In this document: positions 9,202-19,277 of the stretch, piece after piece | Position numbering within the stretch: the stretch's first letter is position 1 | Layout: each line of letters opens with the position of its first letter | NCBI GenBank assembly: GCA_963930775.1 | Contig: OZ005700.1 | Location: 6,458,609 to 6,522,608 of the forward strand | DNA length: 64,000 bases | From: Cliona cf. orientalis | Lineage: Eukaryota > Porifera > Demospongiae > Clionaida > Clionaidae | Direction of reading: 5' to 3' | Notes under the pieces: generated by a model | Database searches by the model: none | Seen by the model: only the letters and a program-made list of their open reading frames with translations | Told to the model about the DNA's origin: nothing | Position numbers and translations under genes: made by a program

Positions 9202-12200
9202 TCACACAGTATGGTGTCCTGATTCTAGTAATGGTTCTCTCAGCTCCATAGTGACAGTGCATGAACCCTCCAAGGAGTTGCTGTCCCCACGATTCATGAC
9301 CACCTCCAAATCAGTGGACTCCGCCAAAAAGAACTTTCTTGAAGGGGACACGTTCATCATCTTCTCATCCAAGTTCTCACTGCTGTCTGTTAATGCTCTC
9401 TTCCTTGAGGCAGGAACTAACTGAGAAAGCTTCTCTTTTATTGAGTCGAGGCTGCACATCTTCTGCTTGAAGTAAGAGTTCAGTTGTAAAATGACAGCGT
9501 ACGTTACAATACCAACAAACTCCAGAAAAGCTATAGTGGTTGATGTATAAATGGCACCCTCTTGGTGACCTCCATTGTACTGTACAAACAGCGTGGCAGC
9601 TGACAAGATGCCCAGGTTGGCAAAGAAGGAGAATTCCAGAGCATTGAGTGGCCATTGTTTGTAGACACCCCCACCAACCCAAGTGAATACAGACAGCAGC
9701 TGCATGCTCACAGTGATGACTAGCAGGGTGACTCTTGGATCCACAACTGTGAGAATAATCAAAATAATACCACGAGTAAAGAGAAGGAATCCAGTCCAGT
9801 AGCGATGCTTGTCTTTGTAGGGGCCAACGTAAGCATCAATCAGGGGCTTACTGCGATTCACCCAGTGGAACAGCCTGTGAGCAGAGAGCGCCTGGAGACA
9901 CGTCACAAATAGCAAACCAAAAATAAACGGCAGCATGATAAACAGAAGTGCTGCAAGGCTGAGGATGAAGAGATAGATGTGCTTTCCCTTCAAGTACTCG
10001 ATGTTTGCGTCATAATACCACACTATAGTTTGGCGGCCGTCAGAGTGTTCTAAGGTGGCATAGGAGAGACCGATGATGATGGTTCGCAGGAGCTTGGCTA
10101 CAGACAGCAAGAAAACTGTGGCTAGGACGGGTACAGCTTTATCTCCCAACAATTTGGCTACCGAGGATAGATAGTGGCCTAGTAAAATGATAATTCCAAT
10201 CAGTATCCAAAGATATACAGGGAAGGCAAACTGGAGATACGTTTTGGTGTACTCGTCCATACCATCATAGAAGCAAGTTTTAATACCCAGATCAAGGTTG
10301 AGCCAGGCTATAAAGGTGGTCATGGGATTATTGTGACCAGGAGGAAAGAAGATGCCCTTGTTGACCTGAAGGATGTTGGCATAGAAGATGAGGCCATTGA
10401 TGGCACCAACAGAGACGGTCAGCGAGTTTAGTAGCAGAAGGAGTATGATCAATAGAAGTCCCATTATGGCAAATGGGATTAAGAGAGCTAGATAGCTGTT
10501 GGTGCACACATCACACTCATTGGTCCCCAGTGTCAGGCTGAAGCCGGACTGACATCCACCACAGATGATACCACCTCGATTGAATGCACAGAGTGTGTCA
10601 GCCTGGGAGAGGTTTGCGTCTACTTCATCTGGAATGCAATAATCAAAGGGGCAGTAGTCATATGCAAGGAGAGAGTTATGCTCGGGATCATCAAAGTCCA
10701 TACTGAACCACCTGGGAGGGGTCCTGCGCACAGTTTCAGTGGTGATATCACAAGTTATCGCACGCTTTGCGAGAGAGGGGTGGCACTGGCAGCTTGGAGG
10801 GTCACTGGAAAGGATGAACCCTGGAGGGCAGGGGAGAAGGTGAATCGTCACGATTGTTGGATTTCTCTGTACATTTGAGTTCTCCAGAGCCAGCAGTAAC
10901 TGCAGCTCAGTGTTCAGCTGTGTGGAGAGGATGGTGTAGCTGAGTTTAGTGCAGTTTTGTCCCACCTGCTGAGCAGTCTCAGAGGGCTGTAGAGCCGCAG
11001 GTTCAATTCCCTTTGAACGATTACGAAGAAATCCCCCAAACACAACACCTGGTGAATATCCATTTCGTTGACCAACTGCTAAAGCATAGATTTCATACAT
11101 TTGTCCAGGGAAGAGAGTAACATTAGGATTACTAGCTTCACACATTGGCTTTGAGTGGTTACAGATGCAGATACGACTAGGATCAGAAGAAATCAAAGAT
11201 GTATCATTCTCTGAACCTTGAAATGTAAATATTTGGTCAAATATCCGACTAGAACGTCGAGCAATGATGATGTTTGTGGTCGGGAGAAAAAAGCAGCGAT
11301 CAACCACACCTCCATAAATGGCATTTCCAGCACTAGATGCTCTATTGCCACTGAACATAACCTGAATATTCAATTCCTCAGCAACATTAAGATCATCAGT
11401 AGTTCGATTTATAGGTAGAACCAGTTCAGGATCAACAGTTTGATTGCTTACTTCAGACGATTTAAGTTGCCAGAAGCAGAGCAGTGAGGTACGGTAGTTT
11501 TCGCTGGAAATGAACATCCCTCCTCCTCGGAAGTGGGCGGAATTATTGAGGAATGTGACTGTCGTGTTTGGAGTGAGGAGCATGATAGAGGAGCCATGGA
11601 GGGACATACCTCCACCATTGATACCAGAGTTTCGCACAAACTTAATGCTCCCACTGAAACGAAGCAGAGAGGCATAGCCATACAAGGCTGAGCCAACATT
11701 GTCTTCAAATGAGCAGTCAATGAATGAGGAGTACTGAACAGAGATGAGCTGAACTGCATTAAGTAGATCCAGCTCAAATTGCTGAAAGGAATTGGGGATT
11801 TCCGTAAGTGGATATGTATTGTTTCTAAAGGTACAATTTTCGAAGAGAAATTGAGCCAGTACTACACTCTGTACAGGTTGCAGCTGGTTGATGTACAGAG
11901 CAGATCCAGGGCTACCGATATTGTCCCTGAAAGAGCAATTCTTAACGGATATCAGAGCAACTACACCAACATCAGCATTACTTTGACGGAAATCAATGTT
12001 CATAGCTCCACCTAGTATCGCATTATTTCCCACAAACTCTGTATCTGTGATGGTCAGTAGGTCAGCATGATAGTGTTCTCGTTTAGGTGTGCATGAGGGT
12101 CTGAAACCAGAGGGGAGTCTCCCACCATAGTTGAAGAGAAAGCCCCCACCAACAAATTGAGTTCCAGAGAGGATGGTGAGCACTGACGGACGGAATAGAG

Positions 12201-13218
12201 GATTGCTGTACCCACTGAAGCTGTTTGCAATGGACACGGAAGAATTGTCGACAACACCATAGATCAGAAATGCCAGGTTTGCTCCATTGCGAGCCACATT
12301 ATTAACACTTGTCACATGATCCATATAGACATGCATTCCGTATGCAGTCTGGGACATGACTATGACTATACCACTTCCTATGGCAAAGGGGGTGAGATTA
12401 ATACCATCGGCTGTTACTGTGGAGGTGATATTTAGAGAATAAATGGGAGGGTTGTCCTGGTCAATGCATTGCGGTGGATCCACAAAACCAATTGCAATGT
12501 TTGCACCCGCACAGATATAGAAGCTATCGGCTGAATCAAATATGCCATTGCACAATGTTGTATAATAATTGTTAAAAACAAACTTGGAATTCTCAATAAT
12601 GGAGTTTCCAAATAAGTTGATTATCAGCAGTCCATACCCGGTACTGTTTTGCACCGTAACACTGGAAATGATGAGATCAGTAACACTAGCCACTGTAAGG
12701 GCCATTCTCTCAAGGGAATCAAAGAGGAAGAAAGAGTTTGCATAAATCCTAAAAGTATTGTTAATGAGGTCCCCACCAACGCTATCAATGCCACACTTGA
12801 TGAACACCAAGTGCGAGATGGTCAATTGAGATACATTCAAGAAATAAAATCCAGCAGGCTTGGAACAGTAAATCTCCGCACTTTGTTTGGCATTATTGGC
12901 TATCACAGGCTCTGCTGCCTTTAGTGTGATGTTGCTAATGTCTCTAAACTCAATCAAACGACTGAAATTTACGACATGCCTTCCTGGTAGAAAGATGAGA
13001 GTAGTGTCACTGACAGGCACCCAGCCTCTTGATGATCCTGAAGTTTCTCCCCACATTTCGTCCATAGTGAGGCAGCGTGCTCCATCGCCGATATCCGAGG
13101 GACAGCTGGCTCGATCTCCATATGGAGTGACGTAGATGAGCCCTCCTTGAGCTGCGTAGCTGCAGAAGGTCAGTAGAACTAGAACAAAGACCACTTCTCT
13201 CGCGATCGATATCGTCAT
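9202..13218 (-). CDS. Large secreted-type beta-helix / multi-pass membrane protein, copy A (1338 aa)
   Basis: Intact single coding exon. Residues 1-24 form a signal peptide (VVFVLVLLTFCSYAAQ). About residues 60-640 contain repeated Asn/Gly-rich strands (NCSFRDN, NCTFRNN, DCSFEDN, NNSAHFRGGGMFI) typical of a parallel right-handed beta-helix, with many N-glycosylation sequons. A Cys-rich stretch (CPPGFILSS...CQCHP; CAFNRGGIICGGCQSGFSL) precedes a membrane region from about 905 to 1246. That region has about eight or nine hydrophobic segments and a GPYKDKHRYWTGFLL loop. A cytoplasmic tail of about 90 residues follows. The architecture suggests a cell-surface receptor or adhesion protein. I know similar uncharacterised proteins from sponges and other early animals; no function is established. 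A conserved acceptor (TTTTTTAG before GATGA) abuts the ATG, so a 5' untranslated intron is likely. Confidence 0.85.
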   Translation of the reverse strand: MTISIAREVVFVLVLLTFCSYAAQGGLIYVTPYGDRASCPSDIGDGARCLTMDEMWGETSGSSRGWVPVSDTTLIFLPGRHVVNFSRLIEFRDISNITLKAAEPVIANNAKQSAEIYCSKPAGFYFLNVSQLTISHLVFIKCGIDSVGGDLINNTFRIYANSFFLFDSLERMALTVASVTDLIISSVTVQNSTGYGLLIINLFGNSIIENSKFVFNNYYTTLCNGIFDSADSFYICAGANIAIGFVDPPQCIDQDNPPIYSLNITSTVTADGINLTPFAIGSGIVIVMSQTAYGMHVYMDHVTSVNNVARNGANLAFLIYGVVDNSSVSIANSFSGYSNPLFRPSVLTILSGTQFVGGGFLFNYGGRLPSGFRPSCTPKREHYHADLLTITDTEFVGNNAILGGAMNIDFRQSNADVGVVALISVKNCSFRDNIGSPGSALYINQLQPVQSVVLAQFLFENCTFRNNTYPLTEIPNSFQQFELDLLNAVQLISVQYSSFIDCSFEDNVGSALYGYASLLRFSGSIKFVRNSGINGGGMSLHGSSIMLLTPNTTVTFLNNSAHFRGGGMFISSENYRTSLLCFWQLKSSEVSNQTVDPELVLPINRTTDDLNVAEELNIQVMFSGNRASSAGNAIYGGVVDRCFFLPTTNIIIARRSSRIFDQIFTFQGSENDTSLISSDPSRICICNHSKPMCEASNPNVTLFPGQMYEIYALAVGQRNGYSPGVVFGGFLRNRSKGIEPAALQPSETAQQVGQNCTKLSYTILSTQLNTELQLLLALENSNVQRNPTIVTIHLLPCPPGFILSSDPPSCQCHPSLAKRAITCDITTETVRRTPPRWFSMDFDDPEHNSLLAYDYCPFDYCIPDEVDANLSQADTLCAFNRGGIICGGCQSGFSLTLGTNECDVCTNSYLALLIPFAIMGLLLIILLLLLNSLTVSVGAINGLIFYANILQVNKGIFFPPGHNNPMTTFIAWLNLDLGIKTCFYDGMDEYTKTYLQFAFPVYLWILIGIIILLGHYLSSVAKLLGDKAVPVLATVFLLSVAKLLRTIIIGLSYATLEHSDGRQTIVWYYDANIEYLKGKHIYLFILSLAALLFIMLPFIFGLLFVTCLQALSAHRLFHWVNRSKPLIDAYVGPYKDKHRYWTGFLLFTRGIILIILTVVDPRVTLLVITVSMQLLSVFTWVGGGVYKQWPLNALEFSFFANLGILSAATLFVQYNGGHQEGAIYTSTTIAFLEFVGIVTYAVILQLNSYFKQKMCSLDSIKEKLSQLVPASRKRALTDSSENLDEKMMNVSPSRKFFLAESTDLEVVMNRGDSNSLEGSCTVTMELREPLLESGHHTV

Positions 13219-15042
13219 CCTAAAAAATAAGATACGTGTATAATCGACAGTCCGGTATAATAGGGTTTTTATAAGCTAGATCTCCTACGTAGTTGGGCCT
13301 GTATATGATATTATATGCTATAGTTTACCTCACAATCGCTGAGAGTTTTTCTCACTGGAGTCAACCGATCAAATTAATCGATAATGATATTCATCGCGTT
13401 ACAACTTCAGTCCACATAAAATAGTACTTATCTGGTATGTGTGGTGATCATTAGCATTACCTTAAAATAACACCAGTACGTCAAAACAATTTACATTATC
13501 ATCTCAACCAGCACAGCAGAATCAGAACTTTGCTTACTGTTCAGCAGCCTGGAAATTTTAATATACAAGTTATTATTATGGCACACACACAACAGTTGAA
13601 CAAATCCAGTTAAAATTCTAAGTACAGGCAAAATTAGATCGATACTTCTGGCACTTTTTAGATGATTTCATATTCATATTATTCAAATTACCTATATAAT
13701 TATAGCTGGACTACTCACTGTAGGGAATAAATAGCTACAAGTGCTATACGGTATAGCTACCGTACCCATGATGAGAAATGTGGAGATGTATCAATGTAAA
13801 TTACCGGTATACATTATTCCTTAGCTCTATAGCCTGTGTGACATTCAGTATAGATTTATAATTATATAAAATTACACATTGCACACTCATTGCAAGTTGA
13901 GCCCGAAGTTTCATCCTGTGTAAATGTAGTGCTTTTTTTTTTTCAATATACTTAGTCTATTAGAATAATAATATTATTGTCAATCTACAAACAATACACA
14001 CGCTCACTGACATCAGATTCAGTGTTTTGTTTTCTATCCGTGCATACCTATATAGAAAGTATAATGCTACAGTCAACTTGCCCACTCAAACAGCAGAAGT
14101 TTGCAAACAAAAGTGCATACACAGTGACACAAACATGAAGAAAATAACTTTGCTATGACATTGTAAGCTTAGTTCAAGGGTAGGGCCTCGTGTTTCTGAA
14201 TACCCTAGGCCTATTAATGCGGCCGTTGTTCAAAGTTAATAGCACTGCTATGCCAAATACATATCATCTAGATCTACTAGTTCCATTTTTGACTCTTAGC
14301 TAGCTTATCCGCTTATAATAATTATTAATTAAGGGGCTCCTAGCAGCTGAACCACAATCACAAAGTGCAGTGTATGCACACTCTCAAAATTAATACAATC
14401 ATAATATACATGTACTGCATTTATAAACATCAATTGAAGAAAAGATAGAGCATGCAGTCCACTCAAGGATCATAATAGTGATTATCATAGTTATAATTCC
14501 TAGCTCTCTCCTCTCCTCACACAATAATTGAACTTGCTTCAAACGGACATTAATTAATGGCAACCATGCATATTAACTGCTGTATCAAATGATCTTTCTT
14601 GTTTATTGTTTAGATCTTGTACCAAGATTAATTGAACATGTTAAAGATAAACAATCCAACTGGCATTAGCTTACAATAGCAGTGGTGAAAGTGTATCCAT
14701 TAGCTACTAGTAGATGTATAAACGGATAATGTTATCTTTGGTGAGAACAACAAACGGGCCAGCAACTTGAGGGTGTGGAAATTGGCCTTCTCGGCTTCCA
14801 TAACAAATTTAATAGCTACAGAATGTCACTAATAGCTAGCACATAACAAGAGAAAGTGCATTGGACTGCAGAACCGTTAGCTAACGTATACTGTACAAAG
14901 ATGAAGAGATTCTGAGACTACAAAAGTGTAATATTCCATCCATGGCATGCGACATGCTCAAAACTCATTGCTTGATGCTTAAAATTACTGCCCAAGCATC
15001 ACAGAATACCTATTCATGTGGCACAGTGCATGAGATCATTAA
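13219..15042. other. Upstream region of copy A, non-coding
   Basis: AT-rich sequence with no supported exons. The first bases contain the inferred 3' splice site of a 5' untranslated intron of copy A, so its promoter should lie further upstream in this stretch. Some short GGTATA/TACCG palindromic fragments occur near 13745-13810. Confidence 0.45.
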
Positions 15043-15280
15043 GGCCACTCCAAATCAATTAGTTGTTTCTCATCCCCCCTTAATTTCCGCCCGCATGTAT
15101 TTCCACCAGCACCAGCACAATACAAAAGTATACCGCCTCGATTTTTTAGACTGCTGAACTTATGGTTTTGACGACCATTTCCCATCAAACTTGTGATTAA
15201 ACGACCATTTCCAGCCGCCCGCCCGCATCAGTTTTTTGGCTCAGGGGGGATGAGAAACAATGAATTAATTTGGAGTGGCC
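15043..15280. mobile_element. MITE with 37-bp terminal inverted repeats and TAA flanks
   Basis: The left end GGCCACTCCAAATCAATTAG matches, inverted, the right end TTAATTTGGAGTGGCC, and both continue into GTTTCTCATCCCCC. Both sides carry TAA, consistent with a 3-bp target duplication as in PIF/Harbinger-type elements. No coding capacity. A deleted relative lies at 9009-9170 and a fragment near 18747-18800. Confidence 0.8.
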
Positions 15281-15728
15281 TAAAATTAATAGTTTTGCAC
15301 CATTAGTATTCAGAGATAGCATCGTTTGAAAAGCACTCATGCGCACGCGCAAGAATGTCTGTCATTGTCGGCGTGTTCAGCATGCCTGTGGTTTATTGAC
15401 CACACCCACTCTACTGATGCGTCTGCGCATGCTCAAGCACAATGTTGTAAAGGGTCGTCAAGTCATAAAACAGCTCTGTAGTAGAGTAACAGCTACTATC
15501 TCACCTCTGCCCCCAGGTATCCAAAGTTCCTCTATTCGAGACATTGCAATTCGCAAAAATCGACTGTACAATGACCATTATAAAACATCATTACATTGAA
15601 CATGAGCACAGAGGAAGGACTCCTACTGAAATTTAAATAATTGTTAAGATCAATGTGCTAAAACGGAAACTTCTACTCTATAAAAAGTCTCTACAAACAT
15701 ACATGATAATAATACATACGTATACACA
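15281..15728. other. Intergenic stretch between copy A upstream region and the kinase gene 3' end
   Basis: Contains a GC-richer patch (15335-15470) that loosely resembles 61650-61740 (a shared CACAATGT...GTCGTCAA block). This may be a relic of the same mobile element family found at the right edge. Otherwise nothing is recognised. Confidence 0.3.
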
Positions 15729-18518
15729 TCACTGCTGCTGTACTTGCACTGATGCTATGTCCACTTGTTTCCCAGTTCCAGCACCACCAGCTACATATAA
15801 GTCTCCACCGGGGAGAACTGTACAGGTACAAGCTGATCGTTCAATAGGCAGCTCCCCAGCTTTGACCCAGCTCCTGCTGCTAAGTTGATAATGGTAAATG
15901 GCTGTTCTCCCCAAATCCCCTCCAATTGCTAGTAGAGCTCCATTGAAGGCTAGGGCAGTGGAATTGTCTAGTGGTGTATCAGGTAGTGATAGCCACGGTG
16001 ATTGTGTGGGTGGAGCACTAGCTGGTTGGGAAACTGCTTGAGAGATGAGGTCATCTAAACACACACCAAACACTTTTTTGGATGAACCTCCCACAGCATA
16101 GCCACCCACGAGATAACACATGTTACCTATGGTAGCTGGTAGTGCACGAGAAAGTGGCTGAGGTAGTGTCGCAGCATGGTACCATTGTGTTGAATCAGTG
16201 TCCAGGATCTCAACTCTTGAGAGACGAGTTTCACTAAAACCCCCCATCACCACCAGCCACCTGTTGTTGGGGGTAACTACTGAGGGTAAGTCGCAAGCTG
16301 TGGTCATTGGTGGTAAGGGGTAAGTCCATTTTTTTGACTGTTCGTTCCACACTCCCAGTTTATTGGTCACCTTATCTGTTTGTATATCCCGCCCACCGAC
16401 CAGTACCAGTTGGTTGTTGACAACTGCCATGGAGAACCACCGATATGCATACGGAGGTAGTGTATCATAGGAGTCCTGTTTAGGATTATAGACGATCATC
16501 GTTTGCTCCTTGCTATTTGATGATGCATCCCCTCCTCCAATGTACACCTTCTCCTTGAATACCACCACTCTTGGATATGCATATATTTCAAAAGGCAAGT
16601 CTTTCCCTTGCCTCCATTTCAGCATCAGTGGGTGATTCAATTCTGACAGTTGTGTCTATAAAATTAATCGTTAATGCTACATTTTAAAGCACCTTAGTAA
16701 ACACACCTTTATTATTGGCCTATTTGTAATAGCAGAATGCTGCGTTGATATCTGCTATAATATATGAGTATAAAAGTATAATAATAAAGTGTACAGAAAA
16801 CTTCTGAGTATATAAACACTAACCTGCAACCTTCTTATTTCTCTCTGAAGTCTGCTGTTATCGGCATTTCTTTGCTGAATCTCCTCATCCTTCTGTCGTA
16901 GCTGGATCTGAAACTCTTCCTCTCTCTGCCTGAATCTGTCATCCTTCTCCCTCAGTTGAGCATTGAGCTGCTGGATTGCTCTGCTGTGCTGCTGTTCTCT
17001 CTGCTCGAATTCTGCTTGTAGTCGGCCAATATCAGTCTATCAAGACAAGGATACCGGGAATAATATTATAGCTACAGTACTCTAATGATCACAGCACACC
17101 TGCGATTGGTTCATTTGAATATCCTTTTGGTGAATAATTTCATTTTTTTGTCGTAGCTCTGCTTCATGTCGTTCATCAGCTTCCTGTAATCAAAACAAGT
17201 CAGTTTAGTATAAACACTGTAGAATGAAAAAATACCTCCAGCTGTTGTTGTAGTTGCTGTATTTCCTCCTCATTTGCTAATAGCTTGCCAACATTGTCCA
17301 GGCTCTTCTTTAAAATGATAGCCATTTTTACCTGCCTTGCAGCATCCATGGTAATCATCTCTCCACATGACCCTTCTACATCTCCCTTTAGTCCCTCCAA
17401 CACTCTCACCAGCTGCTCAGCTGTGGGCCTCTCTACTGGGATATTCTCCAGACACTGTCTCACCACACCCACCAAAGGGTATCCTGCGCTCCCCCTGTGT
17501 AGCTCTCTCTCTAGATGCTCAAAGTAATTTCCTCGACGATCCACTTCTGAACGAGCCAACAGCTGCTTAGGATTGTTGGGGTCAGGGTAGTTATGTTCCA
17601 AGAGTTCACCAGGAAACACCTGTTCATGTAGAAAATAATTGTTAAAGGCTATCCGTGGCACACTAGTATATAATGGCATATATATATAGCCCATCCCCAC
17701 TCCCTTCCCCGTACTAGAATGATTGATGCTCTACCTGTGTGAGAGTAAAGAGAGCCAGATGACCAAAAGAGAAGACGTCAAGGCTGGGGCCATAGCGAGA
17801 CGATGATAAATGAGCCTCGGGAGGCATATAGACCAGTGTCCCTGGTAATCGAGACAGCGTCCTAGCTAGCTGGCCAGGCTGTAGGTTCACAATGCGAGAG
17901 TTGCCCAGATCAGTGATCTTAGCCACAAAATAGGAGGTCAGCAGCACATTCTTTGCAGTCAGATCCCTGTGGATGATTTGAGGAATGTGTTTGTGCAGGT
18001 AGAGAAGGCCCCTGGACACATCCTCCAGAATGGATCTCTTCAACGCTAGAGGGATATTGGGGACTGTCTCCAGTAGATCATCGAGATTCCCATCCAGTCT
18101 CTCCATCAGCAGCACAGGGAGTTGGCAGTTGGGGAGGAAACACACACCCAGGAACAGCGTGATGTTGGGGTGACGAAGATCAGACATCAGCTGGCACTCC
18201 TGCACGTACTTGGCAGCAACATTTTCTACTCCAGCATTAGTAGCATCAATGAGAACATCATGAATCTTCTTTCCAGCACATACCATACCATTCACTTCAA
18301 CCTATTGAATGATCAGAAAATAGTTACTTCGATGCTCAATAACTCAAAATATTCATACATGTACATATTTAATTAATTTTTACCTCTTCCACTGATCCAT
18401 AGGAGCCAGTACCCAGCTGTTTTCCAGTGGCTCTTCCTTGCACGATAAAACGTGTCAGTTGGCGATTATTCTGCAGTGCACGTAGACACTGCCTCTGCTG
18501 TCGTTCCAGTTCAGCCAT
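15729..18518 (-). CDS. Protein kinase - coiled coil - kelch fusion protein (769 aa)
   Basis: Six exons: 18384-18518, 17735-18301, 17236-17619, 17100-17183, 16824-17036 and 15729-16655. All five introns are phase 0. Residues about 30-330 form a kinase domain: Gly loop GTGSYGSVEE (36-45), Lys in CAGKKIH, Glu in YVQECQLM, HRDLTAKN catalytic loop (156-163), a DLG in place of DFG (176-178), and PPEAH. All catalytic residues are present, so it should be active. Residues about 330-465 form a Gln/Glu-rich coiled coil, likely for dimerisation. Residues 468-769 hold about six kelch-type repeats (VYIGGG, LVLVGGR, LVVMGGF, YLVGGY, LLAIGGD, LYVAGGA), a predicted beta-propeller for partner binding. No signal peptide or membrane segment is seen. 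It is a cytosolic signalling kinase of a type I associate with sponges; the pathway is unknown. Confidence 0.88.
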
Positions 18519-18526
18519 CATTTTTG

Positions 18527-18571
18527 TTCTCGAACACGCCCTCATAATTATTATGAGGGCGTGTTCGAGAA
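18527..18571. repeat. Perfect 45-bp palindrome at the kinase start
   Basis: Arms of 22 bp (TTCTCGAACACGCCCTCATAAT and its exact complement) surround one central base. The right arm begins at 18550. The palindrome ends 8 bp before the kinase ATG at 18518, so it lies in the leader or core promoter. It could form a cruciform or an RNA hairpin, or be a tiny foldback insertion. Confidence 0.9.
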
Positions 18572-19277
18572 TGTATTATGATAATACATTAACGTATGCT
18601 TAGTCTGGTTGCCAAATCCCATCAATGATTGATATTAATAAACGATCATGTTTATTAGCAGCCTCCCCATGCAACCATGAAGCGGTGGGCGAGGCTGTTC
18701 AACGGCAAGCGCAAGCTGAACGCGGGCGGGGCTCAACACCCACACTGCTATTAGGCCATACTAATTGTTTCTCAGGCCCGCCCGCATCGGATTTTCCACC
18801 CCGCATGGGGCTTGGTGTACATTTTGTCCGGTAAAGATCATCATAGCCACATGTAAGTACTATAATTGGCGCGTGATTATCCTTGGCCACCCATCCCTCC
18901 ATCCTCTGCAGCTGCAGTTTCACCAGAGTATTAGGTTGAACTTAACTTGTAATAACCCAGTAGTACCATACTACTCGAGTGAGTGTTTTGAGGATATCTG
19001 TGTACACTGTGCTTGCCAAACACAGTGTACTATTGCCAGGAAACTGAGCATAACTTAATGACTGAATTGTGTTTATATCAGACTCTTTTGTAGTTAACTC
19101 TTAATGTGTATGTCTTTTCCGGAACTTTCTATGTACATTCAATGTTTGAAAAAAAAAAAGAAATCCAATTAAAAAAAAAGCCTTATCCCCTCATCGATTA
19201 AAGGAAAAATATGCCCGAGAAACAAATAATTTTTTTGGTTCGGCCTTATCTACAAATTTTTATGACAATGATCACAC
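18572..19277. other. Intergenic region between kinase gene and copy B
   Basis: Holds a GC-rich patch (18660-18800) with a fragment of the 15.0-kb MITE (AATTGTTTCTCAGGCCCGCC). It also has a small hairpin at about 19002-19030 (GTACACTGTG stem, 9-base loop) and A-runs at 19148-19180. No gene is seen. Confidence 0.45.

Noticed and set aside
9121-9424. Plus frame overlapping the end of beta-helix copy A
   Set aside because: It is antisense to a 1338-codon intact gene and partly MITE sequence.
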